Made by a program: the position numbers and the translations under genes. Below are positions 25,166 through 33,929 of a stretch of 64,000 nt of DNA, piece by piece. The DNA comes from an uncultured Saprospirales bacterium (GTDB lineage Bacteria > Bacteroidota > Bacteroidia > Chitinophagales > JADIYW01). The stretch spans positions 24,082 through 88,081 of the forward strand of contig CALLKF010000138.1 of the NCBI GenBank assembly GCA_938008535.1, read 5' to 3'. Below the pieces are notes generated by a model that worked only from the letters and a program-made list of their open reading frames with translations, was not told where the DNA came from and ran no database searches. Position 1 is the stretch's first letter. Each line of letters opens with the position of its first letter.

Positions 25166-25681
25166 ATGGCAACTTATCAGCAACAATTAGAAGGACAAGT
25201 AATTAAGCATGCAAATGTTTTTGTTGCTGATACAGCGCGCGTTTTAGGTAATGTAGAATTGCATGATGATGTTTCGATTTGGTTTGGAGCCGTATTGCGT
25301 GCCGATTTTGATAAAATCAGTATTGGTAAAAGAACGAATGTACAAGAAGGCGTGATTATGCATGTTGACCATGGAAGTCCAATAATTATTGGAGAAGACA
25401 ATGTGATTGGCCACGGTGCAATTATTCATGGTTCGATTATTGGTAATTTTAATTTAATTGGAATGCGTGCCACGATTTTAAACGGTGCAAAAATTGGTAA
25501 CGGCTGCATCATTGGAGCGCATGCACTAGTAACAGAAAATATGGTGGTTCCAGATGGCAGCATGGTTTTAGGAACACCTGGAAAAGTGATAAAAACATTG
25601 CCGTTGGAAAGTGTGAAAATAGGTGTGATGCTTGGTGTGGAAGAATATTTAAAAGAAGCAAAAAAATATTTAGAAATATAG
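25166..25681 (+). CDS. Gamma carbonic anhydrase family protein
   Basis: 171 residues of left-handed beta-helix hexapeptide repeats. 'SIWFGAVLRADFDKISIG', 'NVQEGVIMHVDHG' and 'IGHGAIIHGSIIG' carry the three zinc-ligand His residues of the YrdA/PaaY/CaiE group. It may be an active carbonic anhydrase or an acyl-CoA thioesterase-like relative; sequence alone does not decide. Confidence 0.9.
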   Translation: MATYQQQLEGQVIKHANVFVADTARVLGNVELHDDVSIWFGAVLRADFDKISIGKRTNVQEGVIMHVDHGSPIIIGEDNVIGHGAIIHGSIIGNFNLIGMRATILNGAKIGNGCIIGAHALVTENMVVPDGSMVLGTPGKVIKTLPLESVKIGVMLGVEEYLKEAKKYLEI

Positions 25682-25690
25682 AAAAATGTA

Positions 25691-25763
25691 TCACAGAGAA
25701 AACAAAGTAAACAAAGAGAATTTAAAAAATAAAACTCTGTGAAATCTCAGTGAAACTCTGTGA
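25691..25763. repeat. Short inverted/direct repeat cluster (TCACAGAG / CTCTGTGA)
   Basis: TCACAGAG (25691-25698) is the inverse of CTCTGTGA at 25735-25742 and 25756-25763, with CTCAGTGA (25746-25753) between them. The three right-hand copies are spaced 10-11 bp. The element fills the gap between two plus-strand genes and could fold as a hairpin. Confidence 0.8.
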
Positions 25764-25786
25764 CATTAAAATCAATTTAATCTGCA

Positions 25787-26752
25787 ATGAAAATACTAGT
25801 CATACGTTTTTCTTCTATTGGCGATATTGTTCTGACAAGTCCTGTGATTCGTTGCATAAAAAATCAATTAGCAAATAGTGAAGTACATTATTTGACTAAA
25901 AATTCGTTCAAAGAAATATTGATTGCGAATCCATATCTTTCAAAAATTTATGCATTTGAAAAAGATGTTTCAGAAATTATAAATCAACTTAAAGAAGAAA
26001 AATATGATTTGATCATTGATCTGCACGATAATATTCGTTCGCATCAGGTTTCAACGATGTTGAAAGTAAAAACGTATCGTTACAATAAGCAACGATTCAA
26101 GCGTTTTTTGTTAACGCAGTTCAAACTAAATTTACTAAATAATCATGTAGTTGATCGATATTTTTCTGCTGTAAAAAAACTGAATGTTATCAATGATGGA
26201 AAAGGGTTGGATTATTTTATTCCTGAGAAAGATGAGATTCCACCAGCGAATTTGCCATTCACACATTTGGCTGGTTTCTGCGTAATTGTAGTTGGCGCAA
26301 AGCATTTCACCAAAACTATACCATTAGATAAATTAAAAGAATTGTGCGAAAAAATCAACATTCCAATCATGCTGATTGGTGGTTTGGAAGATGCATATAC
26401 AGGTACGCAATTAGAAGCTATCGATAATTTTAAGATTTATAATTCTTGTGGAAAATTCAATATCAACCAATCAGCATCTATTATTAAAAAAGCAAAGTTT
26501 GTCATTACTGGTGACACAGGCATGATGCACATCGCAGCAGCATTGAATAAACGTATTATTTCGATTTTTAGCGGAACAGAAAAACGCTTAGGTTTTACAC
26601 CATACAATACTAACGCTTCACAAAATGTGATGATAGAAAATACCAATCTTTCGTGCCGACCTTGCCACAAACACGGCTTGCCAGCTTGTCCAAAAAATCA
26701 TTTCAAATGTATGAATGAGTTGGATATGCAGAAAGTGATTGATGTTTTGTAA
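25787..26752 (+). CDS. Glycosyltransferase family 9 (heptosyltransferase-like)
   Basis: 321 residues. N-terminal 'ILVIRFSSIGDIVLTSPV' and C-terminal 'VITGDTGMMHIAAALNKRII' are the two signature blocks of GT9 enzymes that add heptose or similar sugars to the LPS core. 'PCHKHGLPACPKNHFKCM' near the C-terminus has four Cys as in many Bacteroidota members. It stands alone rather than in an LPS cluster. Confidence 0.92.
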   Translation: MKILVIRFSSIGDIVLTSPVIRCIKNQLANSEVHYLTKNSFKEILIANPYLSKIYAFEKDVSEIINQLKEEKYDLIIDLHDNIRSHQVSTMLKVKTYRYNKQRFKRFLLTQFKLNLLNNHVVDRYFSAVKKLNVINDGKGLDYFIPEKDEIPPANLPFTHLAGFCVIVVGAKHFTKTIPLDKLKELCEKINIPIMLIGGLEDAYTGTQLEAIDNFKIYNSCGKFNINQSASIIKKAKFVITGDTGMMHIAAALNKRIISIFSGTEKRLGFTPYNTNASQNVMIENTNLSCRPCHKHGLPACPKNHFKCMNELDMQKVIDVL

Positions 26753-26774
26753 TCATTTTCACTTTCACCATCAC

Positions 26775-26790
26775 TTCCGAAATATCGGAA
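26775..26790. terminator. Short hairpin between convergent genes
   Basis: TTCCGA and TCGGAA pair around a 4-base loop in the 45-bp gap between the glycosyltransferase gene and rlmH. A T-rich stretch follows on the plus strand. The stem is only 6 bp, so it is a weak candidate. Confidence 0.35.
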
Positions 26791-26797
26791 TACTTTT

Positions 26798-27265
26798 TCA
26801 ATCATTATGATATGGAAAACCATGTATAATTGTATAAGCACGATACAATTGTTCCATAAAAATTAAACGAATTAATTGATGCGAGTAGGTCATTTTTGAC
26901 AAGGAAAGTTGTGCATTGGCTCGTTCATAAATTTTATCATCAAAACCATACGCACCACCAATTAAGAAAATAATTTTCTTTACGGACTGATTGTCTTTTT
27001 GCTGAATAAAATCAGCAAATTCAACAGATGAAAACTGCTTGCCTTTTTCATCTAACAAAATTAAAAAATCATCGCTTTTTAGTTTTGAAAGTATTTTTTC
27101 AGCTTCTAAATTTTTTATTGATTTTGGATTGGTTTGTCCTTTTATATCTGCAATTTCTACTAGTTCAACGGAAGTAAATTTTTGAATGCGTTTCAAAAAT
27201 TCATCATATCCTTTTTTGGTAAAATCCTGAAAGGTTTTGCCTATCCACCAAATTTCTATTTTCAT
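26798..27265 (-). CDS. rlmH: 23S rRNA pseudouridine1915 N3-methyltransferase
   Basis: Start placed at 27265 ('MKIEIWWIGK'); the frame is open upstream but the extra residues have no counterpart in RlmH. 155 residues, the normal length. The SPOUT knot motifs 'FLILLDEKGKQFSSVEFADF', 'IFLIGGAYGFD' and 'SLSKMTYSHQLIRLIFMEQL' with the terminal 'HGFPYHND' are all present. It methylates pseudouridine 1915 on assembled 70S ribosomes using SAM. Confidence 0.96.
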   Translation of the reverse strand: MKIEIWWIGKTFQDFTKKGYDEFLKRIQKFTSVELVEIADIKGQTNPKSIKNLEAEKILSKLKSDDFLILLDEKGKQFSSVEFADFIQQKDNQSVKKIIFLIGGAYGFDDKIYERANAQLSLSKMTYSHQLIRLIFMEQLYRAYTIIHGFPYHND

Positions 27266-27329
27266 GTGTATGTTTTCTACTTGACAAATATGATAAAAAA
27301 TCGTAATTTGTATAATAAAATCTAAGAGC

Positions 27330-27521
27330 ATGGCAAAGTTACTCACTCTTAGAAACATAATAACCTTTTTTACATGTCTATTTTTAGTAGCATGTAATAA
27401 AGTAAATGAAGACGATGTCATTCACAAAATTTCATCTGAAGATAAAGATTATGGAAATATTGTAGATGTTGTCTCAGATCCTGAATCTGGAAAACAAGTT
27501 TTTATTGTAGTTAGAAAATAA
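27330..27521 (+). CDS. Small lipoprotein
   Basis: 63 residues with a lipobox 'LVAC' (Cys22) after a hydrophobic stretch. The mature part is about 41 residues ('NKVNEDDVIHKISSED...'), ending 'GKQVFIVVRK'. No family recognised. It is divergent from rlmH and 70 bp upstream of the NfeD gene. Confidence 0.6.
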   Translation: MAKLLTLRNIITFFTCLFLVACNKVNEDDVIHKISSEDKDYGNIVDVVSDPESGKQVFIVVRK

Positions 27522-27591
27522 CAAACTAAATAAAGTTTCATTTTATTGAATTTTTTTTCGTCAATTTGTGTTATGATTTAAAATTAAAAGA

Positions 27592-28053
27592 ATGACACCT
27601 GTTTTAGTATTCTCTATCTTGTTTTTTGGTATCTTATTATTTGTAGCCGAAGTTTTTTTGTTCCCATCTGGCATTTTAGGTAAAGTTGGATTTATAACTA
27701 CAGTAGTTGGTTTGTTTTTTGCTTATAAATTATTTGGATTCAATACTGGAACTTTATGCTTATTTGGTGCGTTTATCATTAACGGTTGTTTGTTGTATTT
27801 TGGTGCAGACAGAATTTCAAAAAGTAAAATGGCGATGCAACAAACAAGTGATGGAAAAGTAAATATATTTTCAGATTTTGGTTTAAAAGTAGGTGACAAA
27901 GGTATAACCATTACAGATTTACGACCAGAAGGAAAGGCAATTTTCAATAACGATAAAATTACAATTTGGTCGTTTAATGGTTTTATTGATGCAAATGAAG
28001 CCGTTGAAGTACATCAAATCAAAGACAATAAAATTTATGTTCAAAAAGTATAA
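27592..28053 (+). CDS. NfeD-like membrane protein
   Basis: 153 residues: two to three membrane helices at 1-75 ('LFFGILLFVAEVFLFPSGILG' region) and a C-terminal OB-fold (about 90-150) with 'GDKGITITDLRPEGKAIFNN', the NfeD signature. NfeD proteins act with flotillins; the next gene is floA, 66 bp downstream. There is no N-terminal ClpP-like protease domain, so this is the short (NfeD1b) form. Confidence 0.9.
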   Translation: MTPVLVFSILFFGILLFVAEVFLFPSGILGKVGFITTVVGLFFAYKLFGFNTGTLCLFGAFIINGCLLYFGADRISKSKMAMQQTSDGKVNIFSDFGLKVGDKGITITDLRPEGKAIFNNDKITIWSFNGFIDANEAVEVHQIKDNKIYVQKV

Positions 28054-28119
28054 ATATTATGCTTAATTTCATCAGTTCAATTCAAACTCATTAATTCTAT
28101 AATTCATTAATTAAAAACT

Positions 28120-29103
28120 ATGTCAGGTTCTTTTCTTACCATTATCAGTATTGTACTTTTAGTATTTATACTTATCTTTTTTATGATGTTTATGAAATAC
28201 ATAGGCATGTGGATTTCTGCCAAATTATCTAATGTAGATATTGGATTTTTTCAATTATTCTTTATGCAATTACGTCGTGTGCCACCTCAAATTATCGTGA
28301 ATAGCTTGATTACAGCAACTAAAGCAGGTTTGCAGGTTTCTCGTAATGATTTGGAAGCGCACTATTTAGCAGGAGGAAAAATAAATAACGTGATAAATGC
28401 CTTGATTTCTGCCGATAAAGCAAATATTCCTTTAACGTTTAAAGAAGCAACCGCAATTGATTTAGCTGGTCGTGATGTGTTGCAAGCAGTACAAATGTGC
28501 GTAAATCCAAAAGTAATTGAATCGCCACCAGTAACAGCAGTTGCAAAAGATGGTATTCAGTTAATTACGCGTGCTCGTGTAACTGTGCGTGCAAATATCA
28601 AACAATTTGTTGGTGGTGCTGGTGAAGAAACAGTTTTGGCGCGTATTGGTGAAGGTATTGTAACATCTATAGGTTCTGCTGAAAGCCATAAAACAGTGAT
28701 GGAAAATCCAGATACGATTTCAAAATTAGTATTACATAAAGGGTTGGACAGCGGTACAGCGTTCGAGATTCTTTCGATTGATATTGCAGATATTGATGTT
28801 GGTAAAAACATTGGTGCTTATTTACAAATGGACCAGGCAAATGCTGATAAAAATATTGCACAGGCAAAAGCAGAAGAACGTCGTGCGATGGCAATTGCAT
28901 TAGAACACGAAATGAAAGCAAAAGCACAAGAATCAAGAGCTAAAGTAATTGATGCTGAAGCGCAAATTCCACTAGCGATTGCAGAAGCATTCAGATCTGG
29001 AAAACTTGGAATCATGGATTATTACAAAATGGAAAATGTGAAAGCAGATACCAAAATGCGCGATTCATTAGCAGATGAAAACAAATCAACAGCAGCTGAA
29101 TAA
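28120..29103 (+). CDS. floA: Flotillin-like protein FloA
   Basis: 327 residues: N-terminal membrane segment (about 5-27), an SPFH domain with 'RRVPPQIIVNSLITATKAG' and 'GGAGEETVLARIGEGIVTSI', and an Ala/Glu-rich coiled coil ('KNIAQAKAEERRAMAIALE') toward the C-terminus. FloA organises membrane microdomains. It pairs with the NfeD gene just upstream and ends at a strong terminator. Confidence 0.95.
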   Translation: MSGSFLTIISIVLLVFILIFFMMFMKYIGMWISAKLSNVDIGFFQLFFMQLRRVPPQIIVNSLITATKAGLQVSRNDLEAHYLAGGKINNVINALISADKANIPLTFKEATAIDLAGRDVLQAVQMCVNPKVIESPPVTAVAKDGIQLITRARVTVRANIKQFVGGAGEETVLARIGEGIVTSIGSAESHKTVMENPDTISKLVLHKGLDSGTAFEILSIDIADIDVGKNIGAYLQMDQANADKNIAQAKAEERRAMAIALEHEMKAKAQESRAKVIDAEAQIPLAIAEAFRSGKLGIMDYYKMENVKADTKMRDSLADENKSTAAE

Positions 29104-29131
29104 CAAGAATAGCTTCTGTACATTTTATATG

Positions 29132-29168
29132 AAAAGAACAATGTGTTTTATGCATTGTTCTTTTTTTT
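29132..29168 (+). terminator. Terminator of the nfeD-floA unit
   Basis: AAAAGAACAATG (29132-29143) pairs with CATTGTTCTTTT (29153-29164), followed by further T's; 28 bp past the floA stop. Confidence 0.88.
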
Positions 29169-29194
29169 ATTTCTTTTGATTAATTTTATACAGA

Positions 29195-30361
29195 ATGAAC
29201 TTCTACCAACAACGCAACAGATGGAAAATTTTATTGTTCTTATTTGCGATTTGCATCATTGCATTTACGTTGTGGTACACGCATAAATTAGCGCAATCTA
29301 TTGCCAAAGAAGAAATTAAAAAAGCAGAAGAAATTGCGTATGCTTATAAAATTCTGAACAGTAGCTCGTCTGATGAATTGGAGTTATCGAAAGCATTGGA
29401 TAAAATTAAACTGAACAATAACATTCCTGTAATTTGGGCAAATAAGCAAGATGAAATTTTGGCGGAAAAGAATTTTGATTCGGTAAAAGTTGCCAAGCAT
29501 AAAGATTATTTACAAAAAGAATTGGTGAAACTCAAACAAATTCATCAATACATAGACATTCATCTACCTGAAAACGAACATCAGTTTCTGTATTACAAAG
29601 ATTCTGATTTATTAGTTGCCATTCGGAAATATCCTTTCTATGTATTAGCGTTGGTTGCTTTGTTTTTTATTATAAGCTATGCAGCGTTTACTTCGGCGCG
29701 ACGTGCGGAACAGAACCAAGTTTGGGTTGGTTTGGCAAAAGAAACTGCACATCAACTCGGTACACCTTTATCTTCATTAACTGCGTGGATTGATATTTTG
29801 CGTGAGAAATTAAATGGACAAGAAGATGATGAAATGTTTAATGAAATGCAGAAAGATATTGACCGATTGGTGTTGATTGCAGAACGTTTTTCAAAAATTG
29901 GTTCGGTGCCTGAACTGCAAACTAACAGAGTGATTGACGTGCTGCAAAACGGTGTCGATTATATTTCAAAACGTGCCTCTAAAAAAATACATATTTATGT
30001 GAAAGAAGGCACGGATATTAATTTGTTTGCGATGCTGAATCCGCCGTTATTTGAATGGGTTTTGGAAAATTTAATGAAGAATGCACTGGATGCGATGGAT
30101 GATACCGGTGAAATATTCGCGTATGCTTTTGAGCGCGATGGTTTAATAAATATTGATATCACAGACACAGGCAAAGGTGTTTCAAAAAATAATTTAGAAC
30201 AAATATTTGAACCTGGTTTCAGTACAAAGAAGCGCGGCTGGGGCCTTGGTTTGACGTTAGCACGACGTATTATTGAAGAATATCATCACGGAAAAATATT
30301 TGTGAAAGAATCTTCTTCCAAAGGGACTACGTTCCGTATCATTTTAAAAGCTGCTGAATAA
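29195..30361 (+). CDS. Membrane sensor histidine kinase
   Basis: 388 residues. Two membrane helices (about 11-28 and 145-165) flank a 115-residue periplasmic sensor. The dimerisation motif is 'AKETAHQLGTPLSSLTAWID' (His near 185), then N-box 'NLMKNALDAMDD', 'DTGKGV' and 'GWGLGLTLARRI' of the ATPase domain. No response regulator gene is adjacent, so it is an orphan kinase here. It starts after the floA terminator and runs 10 bp before the next gene. Confidence 0.92.
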   Translation: MNFYQQRNRWKILLFLFAICIIAFTLWYTHKLAQSIAKEEIKKAEEIAYAYKILNSSSSDELELSKALDKIKLNNNIPVIWANKQDEILAEKNFDSVKVAKHKDYLQKELVKLKQIHQYIDIHLPENEHQFLYYKDSDLLVAIRKYPFYVLALVALFFIISYAAFTSARRAEQNQVWVGLAKETAHQLGTPLSSLTAWIDILREKLNGQEDDEMFNEMQKDIDRLVLIAERFSKIGSVPELQTNRVIDVLQNGVDYISKRASKKIHIYVKEGTDINLFAMLNPPLFEWVLENLMKNALDAMDDTGEIFAYAFERDGLINIDITDTGKGVSKNNLEQIFEPGFSTKKRGWGLGLTLARRIIEEYHHGKIFVKESSSKGTTFRIILKAAE

Positions 30362-30371
30362 ATTTATTGCT

Positions 30372-31370
30372 ATGAAAAAACTACTTATCATTGGCGGCAC
30401 ACGTTTCGTTGGCAGAAATTTGATAGAAGCACTGCTTCAAAACGGTACATATGATATCACGTTGTTTAACAGAGGTATTAGTAATCCTAATTTATTTCCA
30501 ACTATAAAATCAATAAAAGGCGACCGGAAAATAAAAGCTGATATAGAAATGATTGCTACTTCATATTGGGATTGTATTATTGATATTTCAGGATATTGGC
30601 CAAGTGCGCTCGAGATGCAGTTGCCTTTGCTGGAAGGCAAGGTGGGCAAGTATATTTATATTTCTACGAGCAGTCATTATGCGTTTGATGAAGCGCATCC
30701 GCATCCAATAAAAGAAGATGAAGCGCTGGTGGATTGCACGCCTGAAGAAAAAGCAAGTGATGACAAACAGTATTATAATCAGCATAAAGCTGAATGTGAA
30801 CGTATCATTCAATCGCATGCATGGCTGAATGCGGTGATATTGCGGCCTGGACTGATCATTGGAAAATATGATTATACGGATAGGCTGTATTATTGGTTTC
30901 ACAAAGTATATAGTCAGCAGCAGCTTTTAGTGGCAGATGACGGAAAGCATGCCATCTCTTTTACTGATGTAAACGATTTGGCGAAAGCTATCATACAATC
31001 TATTGATGCTGAAAAAAGTGACGTGTATAATGTTTCATCATTCACGGCTTCTATTGCTGATTTTATTGCACTTGCAAAACATCGCTTACATAAAAATCCG
31101 TTATTGATTTCTGCGACGGCTGATTTTTTAAAGGCACATGGTGTTGCAGAATGGATACATCTTCCGTTGTGGCTGAACGGTGATTATTTACAAACCGATT
31201 CTACCAAAATAAAAAAGGCGTATAATTTTTCTTTTTCACCTATTGAAGAAACTACAGATAAGCTGCTTGATTTTTATGCAAATACACTTCAGTGGAAACA
31301 ACCTGAAACTACGATGCCATCGTTGCCTGCTGAGAAAGAAGCAGAGCTTATGGATGTGTTATTGCTATGA
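30372..31370 (+). CDS. NAD-dependent epimerase/dehydratase-like protein (CSP41-like)
   Basis: 332 residues of the extended SDR fold. N-terminal 'LLIIGGTRFVGRNLIEALL' is the GxxGxxG dinucleotide site. 'YIYISTSSHYAF' stands where the catalytic Ser/Tyr region lies, but the usual YxxxK is replaced by 'YNQHKAECE', so the active site is atypical. 'RPGLIIGKYDYTDRLYYW' resembles CSP41/isoflavone-reductase-like members. Substrate unknown. Probably co-transcribed with the kinase gene 10 bp upstream. Confidence 0.8.
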   Translation: MKKLLIIGGTRFVGRNLIEALLQNGTYDITLFNRGISNPNLFPTIKSIKGDRKIKADIEMIATSYWDCIIDISGYWPSALEMQLPLLEGKVGKYIYISTSSHYAFDEAHPHPIKEDEALVDCTPEEKASDDKQYYNQHKAECERIIQSHAWLNAVILRPGLIIGKYDYTDRLYYWFHKVYSQQQLLVADDGKHAISFTDVNDLAKAIIQSIDAEKSDVYNVSSFTASIADFIALAKHRLHKNPLLISATADFLKAHGVAEWIHLPLWLNGDYLQTDSTKIKKAYNFSFSPIEETTDKLLDFYANTLQWKQPETTMPSLPAEKEAELMDVLLL

Positions 31371-31502
31371 AAATCATACTTTAGAGTGAATATATTAAAA
31401 TATTTAAGTGAATATGAATTTAAGAAGAAGTATGATTCTTGAAAGCAAAAAACTTGATTATTTTAAATAATAAAAGTCTTCCATGTTTCTACGTTTTTTC
31501 CT

Positions 31503-31510
31503 TAAATTTG
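31503..31510 (+). promoter_or_regulatory. -7 promoter element (TAAATTTG)
   Basis: Matches TAnnTTTG and lies 24 bp before the cysteine desulfurase start at 31535, giving a leader of about 20 nt. This supports the start chosen over an upstream in-frame TTG at 31439. No TTTG at the -33 distance. Confidence 0.45.
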
Positions 31511-31534
31511 CACACAAATTCTGCAAATCTACCC

Positions 31535-32662
31535 ATGAAAATTTATTTCGATAACGCTGCGACCACACCTTTAGATAAACGTGTTTTGGAGGTGATGATG
31601 CCTTATTTGACGGAGCATTTCGGCAATCCGTCGTCTGTGTATTCGTATGGACGCGACACGCGCGCGGCGATCGAAGAGGCGCGCAAGACGATAGCGGCGC
31701 TGATCAGTGCGCAACCTGGCGAAATTATTTTTACGTCAGGCGGCACGGAAGCGAACAATATGGCGATAAAAGGCGCAGTGTTGAATTTGGGTGTGGAACG
31801 AATTATTACGTCGCCGATAGAACACCATTGCGTAGAACATACGGTGGATTTTTGTAAGGATTTTTTGAAAGTACAAGTTGATTTGGTGAAAATTGATGAG
31901 CAAGGAAATGTGGGTCTGGATGATTTGACTAGATTGCTAAAATCATCTGACAAAAAAACGCTGGTGACGCTGATGCATGCCAACAACGAAATTGGGACAC
32001 TGGCTGATATTGAAAAAATTGGCGCTATTTGCAAAGAAAATAATGCGTTGTTTCATTCGGACACGGTGCAAACGTTTGCGCATTTTGATATAGATGTACA
32101 AAAAATAAACGTTGATTTTATTTCAGGTGCGGCGCATAAATTTCACGGTCCGAAAGGCGTTGGCTTTTTGTATATGCGCAAGCAAAACAAAGTGAAGTCG
32201 TTCATTCACGGCGGCGGACAAGAGCGTGGCTTTCGCGCAGGCACTGAAAATGTGTACGGTATTGTTGGTTTGGCTGAGGCCGCAAAAATTGCGTACAATA
32301 ATTTAGAAGATGACAGAAAGAAAATTTTGGAACTGAAATATTATTTCAAATCGCAGTTGCTGAAACATTTTGAAGGTGTTGAATTTAACGGCAACACCGA
32401 CGAACGCAGTTTATACACGGTGCTGAATGTTTCGTTTCCACCGAATGATAATTCGATGATGCTGTTGTTTACGCTAGACCTAGAAGGCATTTGTGTGAGT
32501 GGTGGCAGCGCTTGCAGCAGCGGCGCAGGAACAGGTTCACATGTGATTGCTGCATTGAAAAAAGATGCTGACCGAATACCGATCCGCTTTTCTTTTTCCA
32601 AACATAACACAAAAGAAGAAGTTGATTTTGTAGTGGAAAGGTTGGTGAAAATTTTAGGATAA
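31535..32662 (+). CDS. Cysteine desulfurase (NifS/IscS family)
   Basis: 375 residues from ATG at 31535 ('MKIYFDNAATTPLDKRVL'). PLP-binding Lys in 'SGAAHKFHGPKGVGFLY' (about 199-215), catalytic Cys loop 'SGGSACSSGAG' (about 321-331), and 'HANNEIGT' for PLP contacts. It supplies sulfur for Fe-S clusters and tRNA thiolation. No Fe-S scaffold genes are adjacent. The first third is strikingly G+C-rich (38 of 60 bases at 31621-31680) compared with its surroundings. Confidence 0.95.
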   Translation: MKIYFDNAATTPLDKRVLEVMMPYLTEHFGNPSSVYSYGRDTRAAIEEARKTIAALISAQPGEIIFTSGGTEANNMAIKGAVLNLGVERIITSPIEHHCVEHTVDFCKDFLKVQVDLVKIDEQGNVGLDDLTRLLKSSDKKTLVTLMHANNEIGTLADIEKIGAICKENNALFHSDTVQTFAHFDIDVQKINVDFISGAAHKFHGPKGVGFLYMRKQNKVKSFIHGGGQERGFRAGTENVYGIVGLAEAAKIAYNNLEDDRKKILELKYYFKSQLLKHFEGVEFNGNTDERSLYTVLNVSFPPNDNSMMLLFTLDLEGICVSGGSACSSGAGTGSHVIAALKKDADRIPIRFSFSKHNTKEEVDFVVERLVKILG

Positions 32663-32722
32663 TATATTTTTTAGTGCCAATGTTTTTTTGAACAATTTTA
32701 ATGCATATTTAAATATTTTACT

Positions 32723-32730
32723 TATATTTG
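32723..32730 (+). promoter_or_regulatory. -7 promoter element (TATATTTG)
   Basis: Exact TAnnTTTG match, 28 bp before the lipoprotein gene start. No TTTG at the expected upstream distance. Confidence 0.45.
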
Positions 32731-32758
32731 TTGTATCCTAAATTTAAAAAAAATCAAA

Positions 32759-33376
32759 ATGAAAAGAATTTTATTTATCTGTATTGCAATTATTAACATT
32801 GTAACGGTGTCATGTAAAAAGGATGATACTTCGAATAATAATAACAATCCTGTGTCCACCTACAAATACTATGTGATAGCGGATATTAATAGCACATCTT
32901 ATAAAGCCGAAAATAATTCATTGCAAGAATGTTGGTCAAGTCCATATGGATTTTGTACAGCTATGTATAATGGAACAAGCTTTACGCCACTTGGAGATGT
33001 ATATTTTTTTTCTACTCAAAATAAACCTCAGGCAGCTTTTATACAGGCAATGAAAGGGAAAACTTATCCATATACTATTTATAATGTTAATACAGAAGGC
33101 CTCGTTTTTGCTTTTAAAATAGATGGAGTTAACTATAGTACTATTAATGTACCTGTAGGAAGTAGAACAGGAAATGTAACTGTTTCTGATGTAATTGCAG
33201 ATGGTGAAACAACAGAATTTGACGATTTAGATGATGAGGGCAATCCAAGATATGATAAATGCTTTAAACTAATCGGAACATTTAATGGTAAAATCGCAAA
33301 ATCTGACAGCAGTGATATAAGACAAATAACCAATGGTAAGTTTGCAATTCGCTTCAATGAAACAAAGCGAAATTAA
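32759..33376 (+). CDS. Hypothetical lipoprotein
   Basis: 205 residues. Lipoprotein signal ending 'NIVTVSC' (Cys19) followed by Lys-Lys-Asp-Asp and an Asn-rich linker, as is typical for surface lipoproteins of this phylum. The mature part is predicted beta-rich. No family recognised. Own -7 element and terminator, so probably monocistronic. Confidence 0.7.
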   Translation: MKRILFICIAIINIVTVSCKKDDTSNNNNNPVSTYKYYVIADINSTSYKAENNSLQECWSSPYGFCTAMYNGTSFTPLGDVYFFSTQNKPQAAFIQAMKGKTYPYTIYNVNTEGLVFAFKIDGVNYSTINVPVGSRTGNVTVSDVIADGETTEFDDLDDEGNPRYDKCFKLIGTFNGKIAKSDSSDIRQITNGKFAIRFNETKRN

Positions 33377-33400
33377 TAATTAGGTTAATTGTATTCTTAG

Positions 33401-33430
33401 AACGTGTCAATTACATTGACATGTTTTTTT
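33401..33430 (+). terminator. Hairpin terminator
   Basis: AACGTGTCAA (33401-33410) pairs with TTGACATGTT (33416-33425) with one G-T wobble, followed by T's; 24 bp after the lipoprotein stop. Confidence 0.8.
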
Positions 33431-33432
33431 AT

Positions 33433-33918
33433 TTACAATTCTTCAAACAAACCTAATTCTTTGTTTTTTCTGACGTTGTTCCAGTTGAAGAATTTGCCGT
33501 TCATGGAAATGTAAACGCCGTTGGGCAAGGTTTGTACGAACGCTAAAGCAGCGCCTAAATTAAACAAACCATCAGAGCTGCCGAACTTATACGGTATCAT
33601 CGCGCCTGTTAGTATTACAACTTTATCGGTTATTTTTTCGGCTAAAATTTTAGCGGTTTCTACCATTGTATCAGTGCCGTGCGTGATGACAATTTTGTCT
33701 TCATCGCATTGTGCGCAGTTGTGTGCAATGATGTCGCGGTCGTCGTCGCTCATTTCCAAACTATCAATCATCATTAAAGTTCTGATGTTGACATCGAGTT
33801 TGCATCTGCCTAATTCGAGCATTTCAGGAACGTGCGTGTCTTCAAAAAAAAGTTTTCCGTTGAGTTCATTGTACTCTTTGTCAAAGGTGCCACCAGTGAT
33901 GAATAAACGTATTTGCAT
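33433..33918 (-). CDS. Asparaginase-like domain protein (N-terminal domain only)
   Basis: 161 residues covering only the N-terminal catalytic half of type I L-asparaginase. 'ITGGTFDKEY' holds the first active-site Thr and 'THGTDTMVETAK' the second Thr-Asp pair; 'VILTGAMIPY' follows. Full asparaginases are about 330 residues; here the C-terminal domain is absent and the gene ends cleanly. Stand-alone versions of this length are annotated in Bacteroidota and their activity is unproven. The gene precedes an RDD protein gene on the same strand, separated by a heptamer repeat. Confidence 0.85.
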   Translation of the reverse strand: MQIRLFITGGTFDKEYNELNGKLFFEDTHVPEMLELGRCKLDVNIRTLMMIDSLEMSDDDRDIIAHNCAQCDEDKIVITHGTDTMVETAKILAEKITDKVVILTGAMIPYKFGSSDGLFNLGAALAFVQTLPNGVYISMNGKFFNWNNVRKNKELGLFEEL

Positions 33919-33929
33919 ATGATAGTAGT

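Noticed and set aside
27266..27421. Longer N-terminus for rlmH
   Set aside because: Known RlmH proteins begin at the 'MKIEIWW' position; the extension overlaps the divergent lipoprotein gene.
31439..31534. TTG start upstream of the cysteine desulfurase
   Set aside because: Family N-terminus is at 31535 and a -7 promoter element lies between the two.
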